64,000 bases of DNA from Symbiotaphrina buchneri. Its lineage: Eukaryota; Ascomycota; Symbiotaphrinales; Symbiotaphrinaceae. Made by a program: the position numbers and the translations under genes. Below, piece by piece: positions 34,808 through 44,953 of the stretch. The notes beneath the pieces are model-generated. The model searched no databases, had not been told where the DNA came from, and saw nothing but the letters and a program-made list of their open reading frames with translations. The stretch covers positions 310,001 to 374,000 of the forward strand of contig BCIG01000014.1 in assembly GCA_001599915.1 (NCBI GenBank), given 5' to 3'. Numbering within the stretch: position 1 is the first letter of the stretch; every line of letters starts with the position of its first letter.

Positions 34808-35897
34808 TCAAGCGAAGATGGGCTGAGGAACGCCATACTGCCCTGCCTGTCAGCAAATAGTTCATTGGCGGAATGTTTACATGCTTGTCACTTACCGCGA
34901 GCGGGTCATTGAACCTTAACTTCTTGTCCAGACCGCTGATTGATTTGATCTCGTCATCGGTCAGGTTGAAGCTGGTGACGTCCAAGTTCTGTGCCAGACG
35001 GTGCTGGTTGTTGCTCTTGGGGATGACGGCAACACCACGTTGAGTGGCCCACCGAAGCAGGACCTGGGCGGGGGTCTTGCCGTGCTTCTCGGATATACTC
35101 TTGATTGTGGGGTGGTCGAACAGGAGGGGGCAGTCCTTGGCATGTTGCATGTCGAGCTCCAAGAAGCTCTGAGGTCCGAAGCTGGAGTAGGCGGTGACAG
35201 CGATGCCCTCACCCATCGCATAGTCGATCAGACTCTGCTGGACGAGGTATGGGTGGTGCTCAATCTGAAGGGTCGCGGGCCTGATGCGGGCGTACCGCAA
35301 GAGATCCAAAATCAGAACTCCGGCAAAATTGGAGATACCGATGCTCTTAGCCATACCAGCGTCGACGAGCTTCTCCATGGCAGTCCAGGTCTCCTGGATG
35401 GTGGCGTTGCTGGGCGTGATGGTCTTCTCCTTACCGGTCCAGCCGGGCGGGTAGATTTCAGACGGGTCCACGTACTTCAGAGCGATGGGGAAGTGCACGA
35501 TGTACAGGTCGAAGTAGTCGATGCCCCAGTCCTTGAGCTGCTTCTCGCAGATAGGCTTGACCTTGTCGCCATCGTGGAAGGTGTTCCACAGCTTCGAGAC
35601 GAGGAAGAGATCTTCACGCTTTACCAAGCCGTCCTTGATTGCACGCGCCACACCTTCACCAGCTTCTTTCTCATTGCCATAGTCTGAATCCACACCGTCA
35701 GTTCACACGTCCCTTCAGCCGGAGAGCGACCAATTGCTTCGATGATACGTACCGCAAGCGCCGTCAAAGAGACGGTAACCGGTCTTGATGGCGTTGTAGA
35801 CCTGGTCAGCGCACGTGTCGTTGTTGACCTTCCACAGACCGAAGCCCACGAGGGGCATGGAGTGACCGTTGCTCAGCTTGACGGTGGGAGCTGCCAT
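34808..35897 (-). CDS. XYL1: D-xylose reductase-type aldo-keto reductase
   Basis: AKR2-family enzyme that reduces xylose (and often arabinose) to the polyol with NAD(P)H. Three exons, 35897-35753, 35683-34896 and 34837-34808, give 320 residues, the normal length. Seen: [14 protein letters not shown], the active-site region LFDGACDYGNE (Asp and Tyr), SKLWNTFH (Lys), [12 protein letters not shown] (His), [17 protein letters not shown] and the coenzyme site IPKSNN. The last exon encodes YGVPQPIFA, the expected C-terminus. I took the ATG at 35897 ([11 protein letters not shown]); an upstream in-frame stretch of 60 residues is probably leader. Substrate preference cannot be read exactly; L-arabinose reductase is possible. 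Confidence 0.9.
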
Positions 35898-37322
35898 TGT
35901 TGCGTAGGTACGAGGACGAAGAATAGTCGAGGGGATCTTAGGATTGGAAGCGATGTAGAGAGCAGAAATATTCGAAGGAAGAGATTTTGCGGCAGTTGAT
36001 CTGGAGCTGCGCTGGAAAGTGCAGGAGGAAAGTCTGTGTGGAGGGGCCAACACAGAGTGTCGGGGAGATTTAGCCAAAGTGTAGGTTTAGCGCGGGGCAG
36101 CAGCTGGCATTCAGCCTTCCGGTGGAGGAAGGTCCAAGCTACGAATCAATAATTGTGGGTTTGCGCTCTTACCGGAACAGAGGCCTGAAGAAACTCATCC
36201 TGCAATAATAATAATAATAGTGGGACCCAGCTTTATATTGTTATGGGGTGTTGCTCTTGCCAATTTGCATATACAATTGGACGCAAATAGGGAGTGGTGC
36301 AGAGAGGAAGTTGCGAATGACACAAAGGAAAGAAGGGGACTGCCTTTTGGGCTGCTTGTCCCTTTAGCCAAACTGGACGCCTCAGACGGGTATTACTGGA
36401 TGATGGGAACTGAAGATTTGAATTGTAAGAATCTCATCCCGTCCCCACATGGCTTCTTCTGCCTGTCTCGTATCCCTCGAACTCCCGTCGCAACATCCAG
36501 CAACGATGTCATAGACGCTACCGCACGCGCATGTCGCACAGTCCCCACTGCTCCATCTCACACGCTAAGGTCGTTACTAAGGCACATTAGCCGCACCCCC
36601 AGCCCCAGTGGCCACCGCGTGGATAATGTCCCGGCTAAATGGACATTGGACACTGTGTACCTAGGTAAGGTATTCGTACGAATAAGCAGCATTGCTGTGG
36701 TGAAGGCGATTGGCTCGTTTGCGCTCACTGAGAATTGCTCCATCATGAAGCAGCAACAATATGTTCTCGTAATGTCGGCACGTGCTCATACAAGTACTCA
36801 GACTGTGCAATTGTCATTACAGGATCAAGTTAAGGTACCGGTGGAAAAGACATGCTGTTCGCTGGACCTGTGATTACTGGAAAAGGGTTCCTCGATTACT
36901 GGAAAAGGGTTCCTCGACTACGAACGCACTACCCCGGTATCACAATGCACACTGGGACTTAAATGGGAACCTGCCATACTCCGCACTTGCAGGTCATTTG
37001 AAAGCTGCAGATATCAGGGAAATGCAAACTTCTGCTACTCGCACCCACACACGATTCTCTGTTATGTCCTCGACCCTCCTCGAGCTTGATCTACCCTCTA
37101 GCCTCGGCTCCCAGCTTGTCGGCCTGGCCCAGATGAGCCGCTGCAGGCCTGATACGGACCGTTCAAAGCACTATTATACATTCAAAAAACAGCAGATATC
37201 TTTAACCCGAGCGACCAATGCAGCCATGCGACTTTTGGAGAAAGATGCAGTCCACAAACTCCCGCGGATACCTCCTCGTAAGGCCAGAGAATTACTTTCA
37301 CCGCCCGTGTCCAAATAGAAGT
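35898..37322. other. Intergenic region between XYL1 and SBH1
   Basis: About 1.4 kb. Open frames here have no motif and no consistent splice pattern. It includes an (AAT)n stretch at about 36203-36217 and the 22-bp tandem duplication at 36872-36915. Confidence 0.5.
36872..36915. repeat. Perfect tandem duplication of 22 bp
   Basis: The 22 bases at 36872-36893 (GATTACTGG...GTTCCTC) are repeated without change at 36894-36915. The identity points to a recent replication-slippage event or to a tandem repeat locus that may vary among strains. Confidence 0.9.
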
Positions 37323-37978
37323 TCAGGAAGAGAATTTCCTTGTGATCTTCGCAATGACTGCAAAGGAACGTCAGTTAAATCCCGACAAGACGGTCAAGGC
37401 ATGCACTTACTGTGCAGAGCAACAACGCTGAATATGAAACCCAGAGAGAGAACAAGCACCACGACCGGATCGACCTTCAACCCTGGGGATTCATCCGTGT
37501 ACAGTCCTGCAGCGCAATGGGTTAGCAACGTCAAATCCAGTCTATAACAACCAAGTAATCGAATCCATGGCTAGCCAGACCCATGCTGCAAACAGCATCT
37601 TCGACTTCCGGGACAAATTGTAGCTGATATCAGAGGGTGACATACTCAACATTGTACTACTGCTACCGCCTGCTCCAGCCGCCCTTGTGCTACTAGGTCT
37701 TGCATTCGCGAGCTTGTCGGCTCTATCTGCTGCTGCTTTGCGTCGGATTGCTGTCTTGGGACCACCAGGAGGTGTAGGGGAAGATGGTCGGGCGGTGCTC
37801 GATCCCACGGATGGGGTGTTGACTGGTGAACTAGGCCGTGGTGAAGACTGTAGAAACCTTAGTACACATCCTTGCCATCAAAACAAATACATCCACGCAA
37901 GCACATGGGCCAATTGAGCACAGCCAACCAAATTAGATTTGTGATGGCATCCCCATGACCTCCTTTAGGAGTCGACAT
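37323..37978 (-). CDS. SBH1: Sec61 beta / Sbh1, protein translocon subunit
   Basis: Small tail-anchored subunit of the ER Sec61 translocon. Secure exons on the minus strand are 37847-37646, 37506-37411 and 37357-37323. They encode a Ser/Pro-rich start (SSPRPSSPVNTPSVG), SSTRAAGAGGSSSTML, then LYTDESPGLKVDP, the membrane helix VVVLVLSLGFIFSVVALH and the end IIAKITRKFSS, the typical family tail. The first exon is probably the ATG at 37978 (MSTPK), but the nearest GT donor, after MSTPKG, gives the wrong phase for the acceptor at 37848. The first junction therefore stays unresolved: a non-canonical donor, another start or a base error. Confidence 0.85.
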
Positions 37979-38595
37979 GTCAAGGGGGCATTCTGCCCAA
38001 GGGCTGGCTTGTGCGGTGCACATGCTCGGCCGGTGGACAGGTCATCATTTCCAACGTGTCAAAGACTCACCATTGTCGCTCTTTAGAATCTGTAGCTGCT
38101 GCCTGGTTCGGGAAGAACTGCTTGTTGTCCGGTTTACTGATGGTTCAGGGAGAGGCCACGATGGCTGGCGAGATGATCCTTGGCGAAATATTGCGCTAAC
38201 TCGTTTTTGGGCGACACACTGTGAAATGTTCCTTATGCTCAGTGCGCGCAGGCAATGGGAGCTAACACCTACCACCACGGGGAACTGCAACCCCACCGAA
38301 AAACCGGATCATTGCTGTTAAATTCGAGAGGCGTGATATTGGTTCCATTATTAGGGTCGATTACTGAGGATATTATACGGCATGGGATCAGCTCCGTAAA
38401 GCTTCCGAGGACGGAACGGTTCCAATGCAGTACTATTGCGGCAGGAAATATCCGTGGGAGTGAATAGATAGCATGCTTTCATGAGATGCCCCGTCGGAGC
38501 AAAATGGCTTAAGAATGCCTGGAATCTTTTGATTGCTATTCTTCGTTAAGCAACCCTTTGATCTGCCCCAATGTCCCCAACAACACAACACCAGC
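37979..38595. other. Intergenic region between SBH1 and RPL20
   Basis: SBH1 promoter side and RPL20 3' flank; no gene recognised. Confidence 0.45.
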
Positions 38596-39641
38596 CTAAT
38601 AGAACGTCGACGGCCTCTTCGCAGCAAACAGCTTCTTGCCAGCAGTCTTCGAAACGCGGTGCGGAAGAGGGAATTTGAGGTTCTTGGTGAGGAGCTGGTT
38701 GATGTATGGACGCTTGATATCGTCTTTCTTCTCGATCTCAACGACTTTCAGGACCTGCAACATGTAATTAGCCAACCGCATTTAACCCATGGTGATCTCC
38801 AAAACATACGGCAATGGACCTGAAGCGAGCCCTGTGCCTTGCAGCCATATCCTGGTACATAGCCTCCACGGCTTCCGTTCGGCTCATCTCCCTGTACTCC
38901 TTGTACATGTTGTGGGTGCCGGACCGAGAATCGTAGCGGAGCCAGATACCAAAGTTCTTGACCTTCGTAGGGCGCTTCTCGTGGATCTGTACCGCAGATT
39001 AGCTTTACTGTCAAGATAGGAGCAGACACCATCACTATAAGTAGTAGAGGAGATATCGTTCGTCAGGAATGCTGGGCAACACATACGACTTTGAGGCTGA
39101 CAATCTCGCCATTGGCCTTCTTGACTTTCCGAAGCTTCATCAGGAAATACCAGAACCGGGACTTGGCGACGACATCATTCGGGGCGAAGATGCGCATCCG
39201 GTAGAGCTTCGGGGTGGGGTTGGCTTCGCTGGGCAGGTGACGCCCGATCACCTGGTACTCCTGGAGACGACCTATAAGAACCAATAATCAGCATCAGGCG
39301 ATCCAGCTCCGAGTCCATAACTTCAATAACGCAAGCCCATATCCCGGGAACCACGTAGGCCGTTAGCTGTTTTCAACCAGCAATAGAGCAGAATCGTGTC
39401 GAAGGTGCCACCAGCTCCAGAACCCGCCAACCGGCCTGCAATAGCAGGTAGGCGTAGAGCGTCCACAACGCCAATAGCTTGCAAATCCTGTAGTGCTTCA
39501 AGTTCCAGAAGACATAACGGTAAAAGATGCGGGCTCTTCGCGGGACCGGACCTCCTCTTTCCCTTCGTTCTAACTTGCTCTTGCGATCCCATTCCGCAAT
39601 ATCCAACTAGACTGACAGAGAGAAAATGGTAGCTTACCCAT
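38596..39641 (-). CDS. RPL20: 60S ribosomal protein eL20 (L18a family)
   Basis: Component of the large ribosomal subunit. Exons on the minus strand are 39641-39638 (only ATGG), 39271-39087, 38986-38810 and 38754-38596, 174 residues, the normal length. Conserved sequence: [91 protein letters not shown] and [20 protein letters not shown] first exon with little more than the start codon and a long first intron (366 nt) is common in ribosomal protein genes. A C/D or H/ACA snoRNA inside that intron was looked for but not seen clearly. The gene is divergent from CSN12 with about 400 bp between starts. Confidence 0.96.
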
Positions 39642-40037
39642 CTGTAACAAGTCAATATGCTTAACGTTCAACTTTCGATAGGGTGGAACTCACTGCGTTT
39701 GGTGGTTGATGGTCGTCGGCGGTTGGCTGTCGGTGATGCTCCTTCGTTCGACAATCGCTAAAAGTGTGTTGTGGAAATTCGTGGTTAGGGCAAGCCCTAA
39801 GATTAGCTCCACCTAAACCAAATTTAGTCACAAGCGTATCATGGTCTTGAGCAGGCCGCCTCTATGCCGTTCATTGGTCAATTTGTCGATGGGTACTTGT
39901 ACCTTATTTGTTGTCGACGTCGCTGGCTTCTCCGTACGTTCATAGAGCCTTCATGCAAGGCTTTCCGATCCGCCTGCTCTCCTGTACTCTTCTGCCTTCT
40001 ACGGCGAACACCTGATCCCGATGCCCGCGGCGGCAGT

Positions 40038-41763
40038 ATGAATGGAATGAATAGAATCTTTGTGGACTTTCGGCAGGCCTATCTTCTAGGCTCTGGGCCG
40101 TTGCTCTCGACGACTCTGTCGCCCATAGCTCCCCCACATGACCCAAATCGGCTTCGCAATTTTTACGAGGCCACGAATGAGTTTAATGTTCTATCCGACA
40201 TTCGCTATGCTATTTCCGACTGCAGGCTGGCCCTGAGACTTTCTGAAGAGGAGGGTTCGGCATGGATTGATATTTACGTCGCATATTGGAAAGCTGTCAA
40301 AGAAATATTGCGGGCAGAGGAGCAAGGCGCTCAGGCCGACTGGTCGCAGGTTTATGAAGCCTGGAAGAATGTTACAAACGCTCTCATCAAAGGCTACCAT
40401 AGCGGGAGATTCGAGTCCTGGACGATTCCTTTCTTGTACGTCACTGGAAAGTATATGCGCGTCTTTGCAATCAAGGCGGATGCTCAGAATGCGAGGAGAG
40501 AGGGTGTTGTCATCTTTAATTCCGGCTTCCAAGATGACATTGTTGGTGATGTGAGTAAGAACGAAAAGCTGGAGGATGCTGCGAGAGTCATCAATCGTAT
40601 CTTTACGTTGTGTATTAGTGATAGGTATGTAGCGTTAAATCAATCCCTAGAGTATGAGATGCTAAATGCCGAGACTCAGGACGGCCATTCAGGATGGATC
40701 AAGGAAGTGGGGCATCTACTACACCACGAATCTTCTATTCAAGACCTATTTCAAGGTAATTGCCGGAGCATAGAGAGTCCATGTGTGCGCAGTGGACTGT
40801 TTGCTAAGTCAACCCTAGTTGAACTCCATCGGCCTTTCGAAGAACATCCTCAAGGCTCTAGAGGCTTCTAGCACGGAGCTGCCACCTTTAGAAAATTTTC
40901 CAGCGTCACATGTCTGTACCTTCAAATACTACGTTGGTGTCATTCTTTTCTTAGAGGAGAACTATGCGAAGGTACATTTTCTCTATAATGGAGTTGGTGC
41001 ATGGACGCTGACTCATATATGTCCATAGGCAGAAGAGAATCTGACTGATGCCTGGCAAATGTGCCACAGAGATGCAAGGAAAAACCGGGAGTGAGTCCTT
41101 GTCGCAAAGGGTCACGAGCTGGTATATGACTAACCCCTGACAGGCTCATCCTCACTTATCTCATCCCCTGCCACCTCTTGACGACTCATACCCTTCCAAC
41201 AGCTCAACTTCTACGCCCTTATCCGCGCTTACAGGCACTCTTTGACCCGCTATGCCGTTGTATCAAGCGTGGCGACCTTGCCGGTTTTGACGCTGCATTA
41301 GCAGCTGGTGAAGAGGAATTCGTAAAAAGGCGAATATATCTGACGCTCGAGATGGGTCGCGACATCGCCTTGCGCAACCTCCTCCGCAAAGTCTTCATTG
41401 CTGGCGGCTTTGAAGAGGCCAAGGATGCCAACGGTAATCCTATACGTAGGACCCGTGTGCCTATCGCCGAATTTGCGGCAGCTGTCCGACTCGGCAACCA
41501 CGCGGAAGATGAAAGGATGGACGTTGACGAAGTCGAGTGTCTACTGGCTAATATGATATACAAGGTATGACTCTATTTTTGATCTTGATTGCGTGGCGCG
41601 GGAACAAATATCACGTGTCGCTCCCTTGACTCATTGCGCAAGGCGTACTATTACTGATCGACCTGGTGCTTGGCAGAACCTCATGAAAGGCTACATTGCC
41701 CGGGAGCGAGGGATGGTTGTCCTGAGCAAGGGAAATGCTGCCTTTCCCGGCACTGGCGTTTGA
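40038..41763 (+). CDS. CSN12: CSN12-type PCI-domain protein (COP9/Thp3 associated)
   Basis: Six exons, 40038-40624, 40680-40755, 40819-40971, 41029-41090, 41144-41564 and 41677-41763, give 461 residues. The start [20 protein letters not shown] fits the family. The body is TPR-like helical sequence (e.g. [40 protein letters not shown]), then [39 protein letters not shown] and a PCI winged helix ([14 protein letters not shown], then [20 protein letters not shown] and [14 protein letters not shown]). The yeast homologue joins Thp3 and Sem1 in transcription elongation and mRNA maturation, and is also found with the COP9 signalosome. Junctions all close. Confidence 0.93.
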
Positions 41764-42572
41764 GATGCGCCCAAGGCATCGGAACCTTCAATGATATTTT
41801 TGGAGGAGCTTCGAGAGTCAGAAACGACGGATATCGCGCTAACCTCCATGAGAGAGAGACGCCGCTTCCGAGGAGGTGGAGTGTGGAGGACATTGTTACA
41901 CAATGCGGTTAGCTAGAAGGCGGCAATATTTTCTGGGCTGGCAACGGTCTCGTTCCTCATTGATACGCGCTACTGCAGGAACATTGGCGGAGGCAAACTG
42001 AAATGGTTGCATGACCGATCTTTGGTCCGCGAACAAGCCAGCCCTTATTGCATACAACTGTCCCGGAGTGTGACTCACTGAGTGACTGGCTCAGAAAAGG
42101 GGGGACGGAAAAATGCCGAAGCATCGGCCTATGAAAAGTGAGGTGCCAATCGGAAGCTCCTCAACGAGGCGTATCTCCAGGCAGATGCGGCAGTCGTTCC
42201 GCTGCTGACGGGCTGGTGCTGGAAACTGGAGCACTGAGGGCAGCGGTCTTAGGTTATGGGATTATGGGAGAAAGTGAGCTGCAATTATAGCTATTCTGTA
42301 GGCTAGACGTGGCTACACTAGTAATAGACCCTGTTCTACCACTTTACCTTGATTGACACCTCATCTGCGCTCCGTAGCCAGAGATGACCACCATGGGTCT
42401 GATGAAGAGGAGATCTGAATGAGATAGATTCCAGCACTTTGTTTTCTGAACTCAAATAATGCAGCCATACAACCCAGACGCCTGGTATCTCAACCCAAAC
42501 ACTATGTACAATGAAGCTAGAGCAAAGAGAGCAGATAGTAAAGTAGACAGGAGATGTAGTATACCAACGTAA
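41764..42572. other. Convergent intergenic region
   Basis: Lies between the 3' ends of CSN12 and the BTB gene; no gene recognised. Confidence 0.5.
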
Positions 42573-43491
42573 TCAACGCGGAGATCTGCTATACTATCAT
42601 GAGCAAACGAGTCGACATAGTTGACTAGAATTCAAGTGAACACTCACGTAATGGCCGTGATGTCGTCCAGGTGATTGCACATGGCGACGAAGAGATCGAA
42701 GAAGAACTTGCCGCCTTCGATCATCTCCTGCTGCATGGTGCCTGATTTCTTGAAGATGGCCCGGCTTCGGATGATGAGGGCAATGTAATGGGCCCTGAGC
42801 CTCGAGTCCGAGTCCGGCGTATTGTCATAGGCCCATCGGGCGCTGGCAAGAATGACGGGAATAGGAATGTTGGCCTGCAGGCCTTGCTTGCGGAGGGCGA
42901 GCCGCTTGAGCTCTTCCAGCCCGAACCTGTCCGCCGTGCAGTAGATGATCGTGTCCTTCAAGAGGGCTCCGCTGACGCCGTTGTGGTAGACAGTCGATTG
43001 AACGGTGCCGCGCCCATCCGCGCCGTTCGTCGCATCCTCCAGCTCCCAGGAATCGTGCCTCTTATTGTGCAGTAGCCTGGGGTAATAATCACCCTTGTAA
43101 AGATATTCCAGGACGGAGGAGAAAATCTCGGGCTCGTCGTTTGGCAGATTAACCCGGCGTGCATGCGCCTCGAGGAATTGCCCGCGAAGCGCCGCGGCGA
43201 AGTATGGCGACAGCGAGAGCACATCCTCGTGTGCAGCAAACAGCCTCTGCTCCGGGCCCACGCAAAGCGTGATAATGGCACTGGTCAATGTGCTGGATTC
43301 TGTCAGCTCTTGCTGGCTCTGGAGCTCGCAGCCGGTCGGGCTTACCTTCCCAGCGGAGGGCTGTCTGGTTTATGCGCCCTCTCTGCACGCTTGCTGAATG
43401 ACTGCTCCTTGAAGGACTTCTTGTGCCGGCTGCTTGCCTTGCCCGCTCGGTGTTTGAAGCTCTCCGACTGCTGGACCCTTCGACCAAACAT
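42573..43491 (-). CDS. BTB/POZ domain protein
   Basis: Exons 43491-43346 and 43280 onward. The first exon encodes a basic N-terminus (MFGRRVQQSESFKHRAGKAS). The BTB fold follows: ITLCVGPEQRLFAAHEDVLSLSPYFAAAL, EPEIFSSVLEYLYKGDYYP and, after an insert of about 30 residues, DTIIYCTADRFGLEELKRLAL. BTB domains make dimers and can link substrates to Cul3 ligases; no kelch, MATH or zinc-finger part is present. The frame reaches a stop at 42646-42644 that overlaps a consensus donor (AC|GTGAGT). Splicing to an acceptor at 42586 would instead end the protein in TSPR at 42573 (263 residues rather than 260). I favour the spliced form. Confidence 0.82.
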
Positions 43492-44953
43492 TTTGTCCGG
43501 TAGCGCTGCGCTTGCGGACTAGGAAGGTCGATGAACCTGCAACGAGCGGTTTCCTCAACACCTCATAAGCATCGATGGGACCTCAGGTGCGCCTTTCACC
43601 CTCCACAGGGCCTGGAGATATAATGGCCAGCTGGAGAGGGAAGGGGGGATCCATCGTGAGTTATATTTTACTCGTTTCGGAGAGATGTTGGCATCGTCCG
43701 AGGCAACGATGGCGGACGCGTCCGACGCCCCTGGACCGCGTAAAGTGGTTCGCCAACCAATCACGAGATCACATGATGAGGCGACCTCACCAAGGGTGTG
43801 CTCTGTACGGAGTAGGCGGCGGTGGTGAGTCAGTGGGCTTGTGTGCCGTCCTCTTTCCCTCCTTTTTCTCCTTGCCGGTTGCAGCAGGAGAGCATCTGCT
43901 GAGCGGCCGATCAAGGGTGGCCAGGCCGGGGCAACAGGTAGCGCATCCGTGGTGGCTTGCAGCAAGGATGCTGGCCGCGACGTGCATCTTCATATGTACT
44001 CCGTACGTTGGGTACGGAAGAGAGTACGAACCTTTTGGTGTGACCAGTGGCCAACCCCTGGGTCTGTTAACGGGCCATCACATCCGTACCACCGGAAAGA
44101 TGACCAGTAAGATCGTGTTCAGCATCTTCACTGGAGGATCTAGTAGTCATCTTTTTAGGTGCCTGGACTCTGGATCCCTCGTCGCAGACCCGGCACACTG
44201 GCACCCTGGCACACTGCTTGCCTGCAGCCTAATGCACCGCCATCTATCCTTAGCCAGGCACAAGCTCAGCGCTCATAAATCAATTTAAGTATGTACTCAT
44301 TATTACTCGCACATTCCCTTTTCTTTGGGAGCTTAGACTACACTACTACTAGCTGGGTGCACCTAGGTACTCGTGGGTAGAGTAATGAACGGACTTTGTA
44401 GGGAGTACTCCGTATTTCATATAAATCTCTACATATAAGGTATCACACGCCTCGCCCACATCGCCGATCCTGTTTCAGCCATTGCCCGGCTTTTCCGAGT
44501 TGCTACCAATTTGGCTAGCATGCCTCCAAGTGCGTCCGAACTGCTTCTTATCTTTCGCCCTCCTACTCCGTACATACCATGTTCACCAGGCTGCATGTGC
44601 CTCTGCCCGTGGAATATGGGTTCCAGTGTCTGTTGAATAGTGACGACGCAAGGAATTGCCCTTTCCTGCAACATCCGCTTCCCCGATGTACGGAGTATGG
44701 GCAGGGCTCTTGCATGTACCCTTGGCTTGAACATCCCTCCTTTGAGGCCCTATTTTACCCCTGCCTACCAGACATGCTTGCATGGCCTGCTCAGGTCTTG
44801 ACATGAACCAAAGTGCCTTGAGACTTCAATAGGCGAGCATCGCTTATCGCCTTCATGGCGCATGGATTTCACCTCCTTCCAGTCAGTTGAGAGCGAGCAG
44901 TAGTCTCCAGCTGATGGTGGAGAAGGGACAGGCTGAAGCAGCTCCGAAGCCCG
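43492..44953. other. Intergenic region rich in TACTCCGTA/TACGGAGTA
   Basis: About 1.5 kb with no convincing gene. The motif occurs five times (43806, 43997, 44406, 44564, 44689), the densest cluster in the window. A 237-residue open frame on the plus strand has no family features and no expected codon character. Confidence 0.55.

Noticed and set aside
35898-36077. 60-residue N-terminal extension of the xylose reductase as a mitochondrial presequence
   Set aside because: Xylose reductases are cytosolic and start at the later ATG; the extension is more likely 5' leader, though Ser/Arg-rich.
37411-37506. Possible one-base insertion in SBH1 exon 3
   Set aside because: A recount of the bases gives exactly 96 nt in frame; the suspicion came from a miscount.
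39323-39655. 110-residue open frame on the minus strand inside the first RPL20 intron
   Set aside because: It lies within a well-supported ribosomal protein intron; no family resemblance, and no clear snoRNA boxes either.
43575-44288. 237-residue open frame on the plus strand
   Set aside because: No domain, mixed composition and no splice support; it lies in intergenic DNA full of TACGGAGTA motifs.
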